Notes: generated by a model not told the origin, from the letters alone. A DNA stretch of 6,721 bases from Methanosarcinales archaeon (GCA_025464275.1 JAODGR010000056.1:43402-50122); one strand, 5' to 3'; positions 1 to 5,720 are shown, numbered from the stretch's first letter. Translations and numbers: made by a program.

Positions 1-330
1 GTGATACCAAACATAATAGAGAACGGAGTTATAGCAACAATATTCATACTCGCAGGCTTCGGGATGTTACAGCCATTCAACTCCTGCCTGGGTGCTGACG
101 AGCGAAGAGGGAGAACGCTGCTCGTATCCGTAGAAATCGGTGGCTTGAACTGCATTATATTCGGTGTCGTGGCATCGCTGATGCCTGCACCCTCCGGTAT
201 ACTGCAGGGAATACAGCTGATTATACTGGGTGTAATTGTGTGGATACTGTTCTACTCCTCATACGTGAGGGCATGCCTGAGAGAAGCGCACTCAGTGGTA
301 GGAACGGGTTTGATAAAGACGATGAGGTGA
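1..330 (+). CDS. mtrC: MtrC, 3' part: Mtr methyltransferase membrane subunit C
   Basis: This is the C-terminal 109 residues of an integral membrane protein. It is assigned as subunit C of tetrahydromethanopterin S-methyltransferase because it lies directly before mtrB-A-F-G-H in the canonical operon order. Three hydrophobic stretches are visible, at about residues 8-24, 45-62 and 68-87, followed by a short basic cytoplasmic tail ending VVGTGLIKTMR. In the family MtrC is about 260 residues and sits with MtrD and MtrE in the Na+-translocating membrane part of the complex. The GTG at base 1 is in frame but is most likely an internal valine, so the gene should continue upstream of the window. The stop at 328-330 overlaps the ribosome binding site of mtrB. 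The subunit identity rests more on position and topology than on a distinctive motif. Confidence 0.8.
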   Translation: MIPNIIENGVIATIFILAGFGMLQPFNSCLGADERRGRTLLVSVEIGGLNCIIFGVVASLMPAPSGILQGIQLIILGVIVWILFYSSYVRACLREAHSVVGTGLIKTMR

Positions 331-331
331 T
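324..331 (+). promoter_or_regulatory. Ribosome binding site of mtrB, overlapping the mtrC stop
   Basis: GAGGTGAT matches the archaeal anti-Shine-Dalgarno complement over 8 nt and ends 5 nt before the mtrB ATG. It spans the last mtrC codon and the stop codon, which points to coupled translation. Confidence 0.75.
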
Positions 332-336
332 GTGAG

Positions 337-636
337 ATGATAACAATAAACGAGAAATTTGGTATTGTACTGGACGAGAGCACACTCAAGGTGGGAGAGG
401 CGGTACCGGGCTTTTATAAGGTCAGCCTGGCGCCGATAGAGGAGCAACTGGACATCATGGAAGAAGCTGTGCAGGACCTCTTCAATATCCTCTCACCAGC
501 TACCAGCTATTCAATGGCACAGCCGAATCGTGAAGGTACTACAAACATCGCAGGATTCATCACCATGGTGACCATAGGATTGACTTTTGGACTGCTGGCA
601 GTGGGATTGATGCTCTACGGTATAGGGGTGATATAG
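337..636 (+). CDS. mtrB: MtrB, Mtr methyltransferase subunit B
   Basis: This is a small subunit of the methyl-H4MPT:coenzyme M methyltransferase. At 99 residues it has the usual MtrB length of about 100. The N-terminal two thirds (residues 1-68) is soluble and acidic, with a predicted helix at about 33-52 containing the EEQLDIMEEAVQDLF stretch. A single membrane helix fills about residues 71-97 (GFITMVTIGLTFGLLAVGLM), which is the family architecture: a cytoplasmic domain anchored by one C-terminal helix. The start is fixed by a strong ribosome binding site 5 nt upstream and by a spacing of only 6 nt from the mtrC stop. The last codons (GVI-stop) double as the ribosome binding site of mtrA, which starts on the base after the mtrB stop. 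The role is probably structural, holding MtrA and the membrane core together. Confidence 0.9.
   Translation: MITINEKFGIVLDESTLKVGEAVPGFYKVSLAPIEEQLDIMEEAVQDLFNILSPATSYSMAQPNREGTTNIAGFITMVTIGLTFGLLAVGLMLYGIGVI
625..632 (+). promoter_or_regulatory. Ribosome binding site of mtrA, inside the mtrB 3' end
   Basis: GGGGTGAT lies 4 nt before the mtrA ATG and is contained in the codons for the last residues (GVI) of MtrB. Confidence 0.65.
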
Positions 637-1392
637 ATGGCGGAGAAGAAGAAGCCGGCAGATGGATGGCCCGTAGCAACTGGCGATTATGTCGCAGGTA
701 ATCCTGAGAATCCGGTTGCAGTGTCATCATCGGGCGGGCATTTCAAGGACCCCGATGCTCAGGCACTGCTCGATGCCGGCGCATCTATCGTGGGCTCATG
801 TAAAACTGAGAACATCGGGCTGGAGAAGCAGATTGCGAATATCGTCAGCAATCCGAACATAAGGTTCTACATAGTTGCGGGACCTGAGGTACCGGGGCAT
901 GTATGCGCAGGCTCAATGAAGAAGCTGCACGAGAAGGGTGTAGATCCGGAATCACACAAGATAATAGATGCACCGGGTGCGATACCGTTCATCGAGAACG
1001 TGCCTCATGAAGCGGTTGAGCGGTTCAGACAGCAGGTGGAACTGATTGACATGGTAGGTGTGGAGGATGTAGCACAGATAAAAGCGAAGGTGGAGGAATG
1101 CGTTGCAAAAGACCCCGGCGCTTTCCCGGCAGACCCGATGGTGATAAAGCTGGAAGAAGCGGGAGCAGAAGAGGCGGCAGTACTGGAGATACCACTGGCG
1201 AATCCTGCTGTACCGTTCATGGGTGTAATCACGCCAGCGGTTGAAGCGATAAGATACAAGGCGCAGATGCTTGCAAGGGACTACAAACTATCAATGGCAA
1301 TCTCGAAGAACTCGCTCATCGGCATAATCACGGGCTTGATAATGGCACTGCTCGTCTCGCTACCATTCATATACTGGGCGGGGGTGATATGA
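637..1392 (+). CDS. mtrA: MtrA, corrinoid-carrying subunit of Mtr methyltransferase
   Basis: MtrA carries the 5-hydroxybenzimidazolylcobamide cofactor that accepts the methyl group from methyl-H4MPT, via MtrH, and passes it to coenzyme M. The N-terminus (KKPADGWPVATGDYVAGNPENPVAV) is typical of the family. The cobamide-binding domain spans about residues 30-165 and contains CKTENIGLEKQIAN (55-68), SNPNIRF (71-77) and the GPEVPGH motif. His88 of that motif matches the axial cobalt ligand, His84 in the Methanothermobacter enzyme. GAIPFIENVPHEAVERF (114-130) is also strongly conserved. An acidic/alanine linker (about 166-185) leads to a C-terminal membrane helix at about 228-248. At 251 residues it is close to or slightly longer than the usual 240. 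Oddly, the residues after His88 read VCAGS, where the family normally has a glycine-glutamine pair (xxGQS). The gene starts directly after the mtrB stop, and mtrF follows after 1 nt. Confidence 0.96.
   Translation: MAEKKKPADGWPVATGDYVAGNPENPVAVSSSGGHFKDPDAQALLDAGASIVGSCKTENIGLEKQIANIVSNPNIRFYIVAGPEVPGHVCAGSMKKLHEKGVDPESHKIIDAPGAIPFIENVPHEAVERFRQQVELIDMVGVEDVAQIKAKVEECVAKDPGAFPADPMVIKLEEAGAEEAAVLEIPLANPAVPFMGVITPAVEAIRYKAQMLARDYKLSMAISKNSLIGIITGLIMALLVSLPFIYWAGVI
1381..1388 (+). promoter_or_regulatory. Ribosome binding site of mtrF, inside the mtrA 3' end
   Basis: GGGGTGAT ends 5 nt before the mtrF ATG and encodes the terminal GVI of MtrA. It is the same arrangement, with the same three terminal residues, as at the mtrB/mtrA junction. 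Confidence 0.65.
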
Positions 1393-1393
1393 A

Positions 1394-1606
1394 ATGCCAC
1401 CACAGAAAGTTGAGCAGCAAACACCTGAGACCGCGGTATTGACCGCGAGGATTGCTGATTTGAAGCAGTTCATCACCCTTATCGGGAAGGATTCGCGGTT
1501 CGCAGCAGGGCTGTGGGTGGGATTCGTGAAAGGAACGGCAATTGGCATCTTCGTGAGTTTGCTGCTCGTGGGCTACAAGTATATGATATTGAAGGGAGGG
1601 CTATGA
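1394..1606 (+). CDS. mtrF: MtrF, Mtr methyltransferase small membrane subunit F
   Basis: This is a 70-residue protein with one membrane helix at about residues 42-62, matching MtrF in length, position and the LIGKDSRFAAG block (29-39). Family MtrF proteins resemble the C-terminal segment of MtrA, and this one shows it strongly. PETAVLTARI (11-20) followed by LIGKDSRFAAGLWVG and KGTAIGIF reads like the PETA...AR...IG...FAG...G..IG pattern I recall from the C-terminal region of canonical MtrA. The MtrA encoded just upstream shows this pattern less clearly. The probable role is as a membrane-anchored partner of MtrA in the stalk of the complex. It starts 1 nt after the mtrA stop. Its last codons (KGGL) encode the ribosome binding site of mtrG. 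Confidence 0.88.
   Translation: MPPQKVEQQTPETAVLTARIADLKQFITLIGKDSRFAAGLWVGFVKGTAIGIFVSLLLVGYKYMILKGGL
1594..1600 (+). promoter_or_regulatory. Ribosome binding site of mtrG, inside the mtrF 3' end
   Basis: GGGAGGG lies 9 nt before the mtrG ATG and within the codons for the final KGGL of MtrF. Confidence 0.6.
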
Positions 1607-1609
1607 GAT

Positions 1610-1852
1610 ATGGCGGAAGAGGAGCGAGTGGAGGAGAATAATGGTGAGGAGCGAGAGGTTTCAGTACCTATTGCAATAACACCACCGGAGCATACGAAAC
1701 TGCTTGAGAGATTGAATGCGATGGATGAGCGAGTGGAGTTCGTGGCTGGCGAACTGGCGGTGAAACAGGGCGAGAAGATAGGGTTCGCAGTGGGTATCCT
1801 GTACGGGTTGATTATAGGGATATTTATCTACATAATATTCCTTATACCATAA
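1610..1852 (+). CDS. mtrG: MtrG, Mtr methyltransferase subunit G
   Basis: This is an 80-residue subunit of the Mtr complex. It has a very acidic N-terminus (residues 1-16), a conserved amphipathic helix at about 27-54 (EHTKLLERLNAMDERVEFVAGELA) and one C-terminal membrane helix at about 58-78 (GFAVGILYGLIIGIFIYII). The ERLNxxxERVEFxxxEL pattern followed by GxxxGILYGLIIG is characteristic of MtrG. The helix is probably cytoplasmic and part of the stalk that contacts MtrA and MtrH. The gene lies 3 nt after mtrF. Unlike the earlier junctions, a 41-nt gap separates it from mtrH. Confidence 0.9.
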   Translation: MAEEERVEENNGEEREVSVPIAITPPEHTKLLERLNAMDERVEFVAGELAVKQGEKIGFAVGILYGLIIGIFIYIIFLIP

Positions 1853-1874
1853 TAGGATGGGTATAGGATAGAAA

Positions 1875-1882
1875 GAGGAGGA
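1875..1882 (+). promoter_or_regulatory. Ribosome binding site of mtrH
   Basis: The 41-nt mtrG-mtrH spacer is purine-rich. GAGGAGGA (1875-1882) is the best Shine-Dalgarno match at 11 nt from the ATG. A second candidate, AGGAG at 1887-1891, is only 2 nt from the ATG, probably too close to work. Confidence 0.5.
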
Positions 1883-1893
1883 TAGAAGGAGAG

Positions 1894-2886
1894 ATGTTTG
1901 TATTTGATAGGAAACAGGACATATATGAGATAGCGGGTGTGAAGTTCGGAGGACAGCCAGGGGAGACGGCGACCGTGCTTGCGGGTACGATATTCTATGC
2001 GAAGCACGACATCGTTGAAGACGCGGATAAGGGCATATTCGACGAGAAGAAGGCAGAGGATGCGATAAACAAGCAGGATGAGATGAGTGATATCACAGGC
2101 AATCCGGCAGTGATACAGATATTCTCGGAGTCAGAGGAGGCGATGCAGAAGGAGATAGAGTTCTGTGCGAAGGTGAGTGATGCACCGTTCTTGATAGATT
2201 CCACGGTGGCGGAGGCGAAGATGGCGGGTGCGAAATACTGTGATGAGGTGGGATTAACGGATAGAGCGATTTACAACTCGATCAACATGTCCATCACGGA
2301 TGAGGAATACGAGGTGATAAAGAATTCGAAGCTGGAATCGGCTATTCTGCTCGCATTCAATCCCAAGGATACAACAGTAGCAGGTAGAGCGGATTTGCTG
2401 GAGACAGGTGCAGGCACCATCCAGATCGGTGGCGTTGAGAAGGGCATTCTCCAGATAGGCAAGGAGTGCGGGATAAAGAAGCCGATAATAGACCCCGCAA
2501 CGCTGCCGATAGGTGCTGGTGCGGGCTCCACGTGCGCATGTGCACTCGTGTTCAAGTCGAGATACGGAATCCCGTGTGGTCTGGGCATCCACAACGCACC
2601 TTCGGCATGGACGTGGATAAAGACGTATCGGAAAGAGCATTCGGAACATCCAAAGAAGGGTGTGTGGATCGGTCCGGGTGCAGAGGCGTTCAAGATGTGC
2701 GACATCGGGTCGAATGTGATACCTGCACTGCTGGCTAATGACCTCATCATGTATGGACCGATAGAGCACGCGCCAACGGTCTTCCCGCTCATCGGGATGA
2801 TAGACATGATAGTGGGCGAAGCGGCACAGGTGGAGCATGAGATAACACTCCAGGAGCCACATCCATATCTGAAGATGTCTGGATAG
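1894..2886 (+). CDS. mtrH: MtrH, methyl-H4MPT:corrinoid methyltransferase subunit
   Basis: MtrH is the soluble catalytic subunit that transfers the methyl group from methyl-tetrahydromethanopterin to the Co(I) corrinoid on MtrA; in methane or alkane oxidation it would run in reverse. The fold in the family is a TIM barrel related to pterin-dependent methyltransferases. Conserved blocks include FDRKQDIYEIAGVKFGGQPGE (residues 4-24), GTIFYAKHDIVED (31-43), KGIFDEKKAE (46-55), FLIDSTV (99-105), IYNSINMSI (126-134) and CGIKKPIIDPATLPIGAGAG (192-211). GIHNAPSAW (231-239), CDIGSN (269-274) and MYGPIEHA (286-293) follow. No membrane helix is seen, as expected. At 330 residues it is somewhat longer than the usual roughly 310. 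The extra length seems to sit partly at about 251-267, between the KTYRKEH helix and CDIGSN. Cysteines at 214, 216 and 228 are also notable. It is the last gene of the operon, ahead of a T-rich terminator. Confidence 0.96.
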   Translation: MFVFDRKQDIYEIAGVKFGGQPGETATVLAGTIFYAKHDIVEDADKGIFDEKKAEDAINKQDEMSDITGNPAVIQIFSESEEAMQKEIEFCAKVSDAPFLIDSTVAEAKMAGAKYCDEVGLTDRAIYNSINMSITDEEYEVIKNSKLESAILLAFNPKDTTVAGRADLLETGAGTIQIGGVEKGILQIGKECGIKKPIIDPATLPIGAGAGSTCACALVFKSRYGIPCGLGIHNAPSAWTWIKTYRKEHSEHPKKGVWIGPGAEAFKMCDIGSNVIPALLANDLIMYGPIEHAPTVFPLIGMIDMIVGEAAQVEHEITLQEPHPYLKMSG

Positions 2887-2916
2887 AGATAGACAGAGCG
2901 AGAGCGAACGTGAACT

Positions 2917-2945
2917 CATTTTTATTTTTTCTTTTTTTATTTTAT
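2917..2945 (+). terminator. U-rich terminator of the mtr operon
   Basis: About 30 nt after the mtrH stop lies a run of T tracts of 5, 6, 7 and 4 bases interrupted by single A or C bases. There is no clear preceding hairpin, which is the usual form of euryarchaeal intrinsic termination. Its position after the last subunit gene supports the call. Confidence 0.65.
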
Positions 2946-2946
2946 C
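2935..2946 (+). promoter_or_regulatory. Weak TATA-like element before the DUF2284 gene
   Basis: TTTATTTTATC lies about 25 nt before the ATG at 2966, the distance expected for a leaderless archaeal transcript. It is embedded in the terminator T tract and matches the TATA consensus only loosely, so it may simply be terminator sequence. Confidence 0.25.
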
Positions 2947-2965
2947 TATGTCTGAAGTTTGAGGA

Positions 2966-3553
2966 ATGAAGAAGGATTTTGATACGCTGTTAGAGGAATT
3001 AGCGTGCATTCATCCGGATTTTAAAGTCATCTCTACCGATAAGGTTGTGGTAGGTGATTGGGTTCGCTGGCGATGCAGGTATGGCTGTAAGGCATATGGA
3101 AAGCATCTGAACTGCCCGCCTCACGTGCCTTCGCCGGAAGAGACGAAGAAACTGATACGGTGTTATAAGAGTGCGATAGTGGCGAGATTTGATGCTAAAC
3201 CCAACCCCGGAGTACAGCCATCACATATACACCATTTCCTCTGGGATGCCATAAAAGCGTTCTATGACACGATGTTTGAGATGGAGAGGCATGCATTTCT
3301 ATCTGGCTATTACAAGGCGTTCGGAATGGTCGGGCTTTGCTGTGCATATTGCGATGAGTGCATACCGGAGAGAGAAAAATTTTTTGAGCATGCGATGAAG
3401 AGGTTTTGCGTGTACCCGCACAGGATGAGACCCGGGATGGAGGCATGTGGTATAGATGTCTTCAGGACGGTCAGAAATGCGGGCTATGAAGTGGAAGTGC
3501 TGAGCTCACCGTATGACAAGATAACCTTCTTTGGGATGCTTCTGTTAGAATGA
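2966..3553 (+). CDS. DUF2284-type cysteine-rich putative metal-binding protein
   Basis: This 195-residue soluble protein matches the DUF2284 family of predicted metal-binding proteins, whose function is unknown. A first cysteine group, C37-x3-C41-x8-C50, lies in RCRYGCKAYGKHLNCPP. A second, C125-C126-x2-C129-x2-C132, with C148 further on, is followed by the signature PHRMRPGMEACGIDVFRTV (151-169, with C161). This spacing suggests one or two Fe-S clusters, but that is inferred. The length is typical and there is no signal peptide or membrane helix. The start is the first ATG after an in-frame TGA at 2960-2962. The only purine-rich motif (GAGGA, 2961-2965) touches the ATG, so it cannot work as a normal ribosome binding site and initiation may be leaderless. 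The gene follows the mtr operon on the same strand but beyond its terminator, and is convergent with the mscS-like gene. Confidence 0.85.
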   Translation: MKKDFDTLLEELACIHPDFKVISTDKVVVGDWVRWRCRYGCKAYGKHLNCPPHVPSPEETKKLIRCYKSAIVARFDAKPNPGVQPSHIHHFLWDAIKAFYDTMFEMERHAFLSGYYKAFGMVGLCCAYCDECIPEREKFFEHAMKRFCVYPHRMRPGMEACGIDVFRTVRNAGYEVEVLSSPYDKITFFGMLLLE

Positions 3554-3586
3554 CTCAATAAATCCTCCCCGCTGATGGATATTCAC

Positions 3587-4633
3587 TCACGTCCTTACAT
3601 ATATATTCCTGCATGGATACGCGATCTCTATGCCTTCTTTATCGTATGCCTTCTTCAGCTCCTTCATGAACTCGTGCGTCACCAGGAACTTATCTGTATA
3701 CTCCTTCACGCGCAGAATGATGTTAAATTCTATATTTGAATCGCCGAATTTGTTGTACCGGATGAAAGGTTCGAAATCTGGTACGCCGCCCTCTATATCC
3801 CTCAACACCGCCTTTGCCACTTCTACCGTAATCCGCTCCACCTTCTCTAAATCGGAATCATAACTCACACCGCAGGGTATGATAACCCCCATCTCCTTAC
3901 CGGGTGCGTAATAATCCATTATGATACTCTCTGCGAGCTTTGAATTTGGTACCACCACGATGTTGTTGGGTAAGGTCCTTATCTTCGTTGAGCGCCATCC
4001 TATCTCCTCCACATATCCCGCCAGACCATTCTCAAGCTCTACATAATCACCGATCTTCAAAGTCCTCTCCGCGGTGATATAAATTCCAGCGAAGAAATTG
4101 GAGAGTGTGGACTGGAATGCAAGAGCGACTGCCAGTGCAGCTATGCCGAGTCCAGCAGCCAGAGCAGTGACATTGTATCCCAGTGTATGCAGGATCAACA
4201 GAATAGCAACTATGTAGATAAATGCATTCACGAGGTTCTTAACGCCGGTGAAGGTCTTATATAACCTCTCCTCTCTCCTCGCATACCACCATACAAAGCT
4301 CCCCACTATCTTTATACCCACATATATCCCGATAAGAATACCCGAGATCTTGAATGTCTTATCCACATAGCCCATGTATGGAGCGAGGGGGGCAAATGAT
4401 TTTAGTGCGATATAAGAGCCAGATAATAATATTATCCAGAATACAGGCTTCTCCAATGCCCTCACTATTCTATCATCCAGTTCCGTTTCTGTTCTCTTAG
4501 CAAATCGTATCAGAAATCTTTTGAAGATGAAAGAAGCGATGAGAGCGAGGAAGATGGATGATAAGAGGAGTACCACGGGGATCAGGAGTTCCATTCCGTA
4601 GCTGCTCAGCCATTCAGTACGTAACAGTAACAT
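3587..4633 (-). CDS. MscS-family mechanosensitive ion channel
   Basis: This 348-residue membrane protein is predicted to open under membrane tension and release ions and solutes during hypo-osmotic shock. Hydrophobic segments lie at about 15-36, 64-83, 95-115 and 135-152. The pore-lining helix follows at about 155-188, rich in Gly/Ala and ending FQSTLSNFFAGIYI. The MscS beta domain (about 190-235) contains LKIGDYVEL, GYVEEIGWRSTKIRT and the family signature LPNNIVVVPNSKL (221-233). A C-terminal alpha/beta domain ends with the typical IAYPCRNIYV. The number of helices before the pore helix is more like the larger archaeal MscS homologues than the three-helix E. coli MscS. The start at 4633 is supported by an excellent ribosome binding site and lies within the 3' end of the radical SAM gene (20 nt overlap), so translation is probably coupled. 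The 33-nt gap to the convergent DUF2284 gene holds no recognisable terminator. Confidence 0.95.
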   Translation of the reverse strand: MLLLRTEWLSSYGMELLIPVVLLLSSIFLALIASFIFKRFLIRFAKRTETELDDRIVRALEKPVFWIILLSGSYIALKSFAPLAPYMGYVDKTFKISGILIGIYVGIKIVGSFVWWYARREERLYKTFTGVKNLVNAFIYIVAILLILHTLGYNVTALAAGLGIAALAVALAFQSTLSNFFAGIYITAERTLKIGDYVELENGLAGYVEEIGWRSTKIRTLPNNIVVVPNSKLAESIIMDYYAPGKEMGVIIPCGVSYDSDLEKVERITVEVAKAVLRDIEGGVPDFEPFIRYNKFGDSNIEFNIILRVKEYTDKFLVTHEFMKELKKAYDKEGIEIAYPCRNIYVRT

Positions 4634-5669
4634 GGCGTGTCACCTCCTTCAGCAGCTCGTATTCCGCACGTGTATGCACAACCAGGTGTAAATTACCCAG
4701 TGCTACATTACGCAATCCCGCATCCTTCGCAGCATTATATGACTCTATCATCTGGTCCAAATTGGGTATCGGGACATCCGTCATTCTGTACTCCGGGAAG
4801 AAAGCGAGGATGGTGAACGGTATGCCATCGTCAACGGCTGCGATGATACGCGCGATCTGAGCTATCTGGTCAGTCTCAACCCAGCCGGGTATGAAGAGAG
4901 AAGACACCTCAAGAATGAATCCCCGCTCTCTTATCTCCGCCGGCAGCTTCAAGATACGCGTGTTTGATACGCCGGTCAGCCTGCGATGCACTCTATCATC
5001 AAACGCTTTGATATCAAGCCAGAAGGAATCCACTCCCGCATGTTGATACAGATCCAGATTGGTAGGCGTGAGTCCATACCCGTTTGTCTCCATGAGAATC
5101 CATATGCGGCTATTCAGCTCTTTGATCTTCGCCACTGACCGTAGATAGAAATCAGGCTGGCACAGGAGGTCACCACCGGTGAAGGCTACGATGTTGCGGG
5201 CGGGACCCCAGCCCTGCTCACTGTATACAATCCTATCAGGAGTGAGTATCCCGGGACACAATTCACTCCTGACACCCCTGATGATGCAACTGCCACAGGA
5301 TTTACATAGCTCTTGGGCATGCCAGCTCGTAGCGTGTTCACGATTCACGGAGGTTATTCTGTAACTCTTCATGTATCGTGCCACTTCCGCTGCTATGTCG
5401 TCCGGAGAGAGCCATTCACCCGCTGCGTTCTGCGTGAATCGCCATGAATGGCACTTCTTACAGTCAAAGTTGCACCCGGACTGGTAGATGGAGAGGTAAT
5501 GCTCCGGTCTTGAGAGGATGATGGAATTGATGAGCCGGTAGGGCACACCTTCTCTATACCTGAGTGCGATATCACATGCCCTGCCACGTCTACCAGTTGC
5601 GAAATCATACACCATACAGCTCCCGGGTTCAAATCCCTGCTTCACGAGCTCGCATTCCATATCCCGCAC
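4614..5669 (-). CDS. Radical SAM protein, PflA-like, with extra four-cysteine insert
   Basis: This 351-residue protein belongs to the radical SAM superfamily, closest in layout to archaeal relatives of pyruvate formate-lyase activating enzyme. SGCNFDCKKCHSW (64-76) holds the CX3CX2C motif (C66, C70, C73) that binds the [4Fe-4S] cluster used to cleave S-adenosylmethionine. FTGGDLL (163-169) fills the place of the GGE motif and has Asp instead of Glu. METNGYG (193-199), WLDIKAFDD (217-225) and the VSSLFIPGW block (255-263) are typical barrel strands of this subgroup. Between the cluster motif and GGD lies an insert with C122-x2-C125-x2-C128-x9-C138, which could bind an additional Fe-S cluster. 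The substrate is unknown; no glycyl radical enzyme is present in the window. The GTG at 5669 was chosen because it fits the TATA spacing. An in-frame ATG at 5660 is the alternative, and neither has a clear ribosome binding site. It forms an operon with the overlapping MscS gene. Confidence 0.88.
   Translation of the reverse strand: MRDMECELVKQGFEPGSCMVYDFATGRRGRACDIALRYREGVPYRLINSIILSRPEHYLSIYQSGCNFDCKKCHSWRFTQNAAGEWLSPDDIAAEVARYMKSYRITSVNREHATSWHAQELCKSCGSCIIRGVRSELCPGILTPDRIVYSEQGWGPARNIVAFTGGDLLCQPDFYLRSVAKIKELNSRIWILMETNGYGLTPTNLDLYQHAGVDSFWLDIKAFDDRVHRRLTGVSNTRILKLPAEIRERGFILEVSSLFIPGWVETDQIAQIARIIAAVDDGIPFTILAFFPEYRMTDVPIPNLDQMIESYNAAKDAGLRNVALGNLHLVVHTRAEYELLKEVTRHVTVTY
4640..4647 (-). 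promoter_or_regulatory. Ribosome binding site of the MscS gene
   Basis: On the minus strand GGAGGTGA is a full match to the anti-Shine-Dalgarno complement, 6 nt before the ATG at 4633 and wholly inside the radical SAM coding sequence. It fixes the overlapping start. Confidence 0.8.
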
Positions 5670-5687
5670 TGTACATAAGAATCAGTA

Positions 5688-5700
5688 TTAAATTTAAATA
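5688..5700 (-). promoter_or_regulatory. TATA box of the radical SAM-mscS operon
   Basis: On the minus strand TATTTAAATTTAA is a good archaeal TATA element. Its centre lies about 26 nt before the GTG at 5669, so the predicted transcription start falls at or next to that codon. Confidence 0.55.
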
Positions 5701-5720
5701 TTAAGTTCAATATCTTGGGG

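Noticed and set aside
1..330. GTG at base 1 as a true start giving a 109-residue protein
   Set aside because: MtrC is normally about 260 residues and the window edge coincides with the codon, so it is more likely an internal valine of a gene cut by the window.
1853..1893. Repeated AGGAT/AGGAG purine motifs in the mtrG-mtrH spacer as a regulatory repeat
   Set aside because: The short purine-rich repeats are adequately explained by ribosome binding site sequence.
2271..2807. Minus-strand open frame of 178 codons opposite mtrH
   Set aside because: It lies entirely within mtrH, has no ribosome binding site context and a low-complexity composition.
2948..2962. Four-codon mini-ORF (ATG TCT GAA GTT TGA) in frame with the DUF2284 start
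   Set aside because: It could suggest an extended protein through a recoded TGA, but family members start near the downstream ATG and there is no supporting signal; probably chance.
2254..3009. Long minus-strand open frame of 251 codons opposite mtrH and the DUF2284 start
   Set aside because: Its translation is rich in Arg, Cys, Tyr and Ser with no family pattern, and it overlaps a confidently identified mtrH. It is a shadow frame.
3554..3586. Shared terminator between the convergent DUF2284 and MscS genes
   Set aside because: The gap is 33 nt with no T tract or stable hairpin on either strand that I can see.
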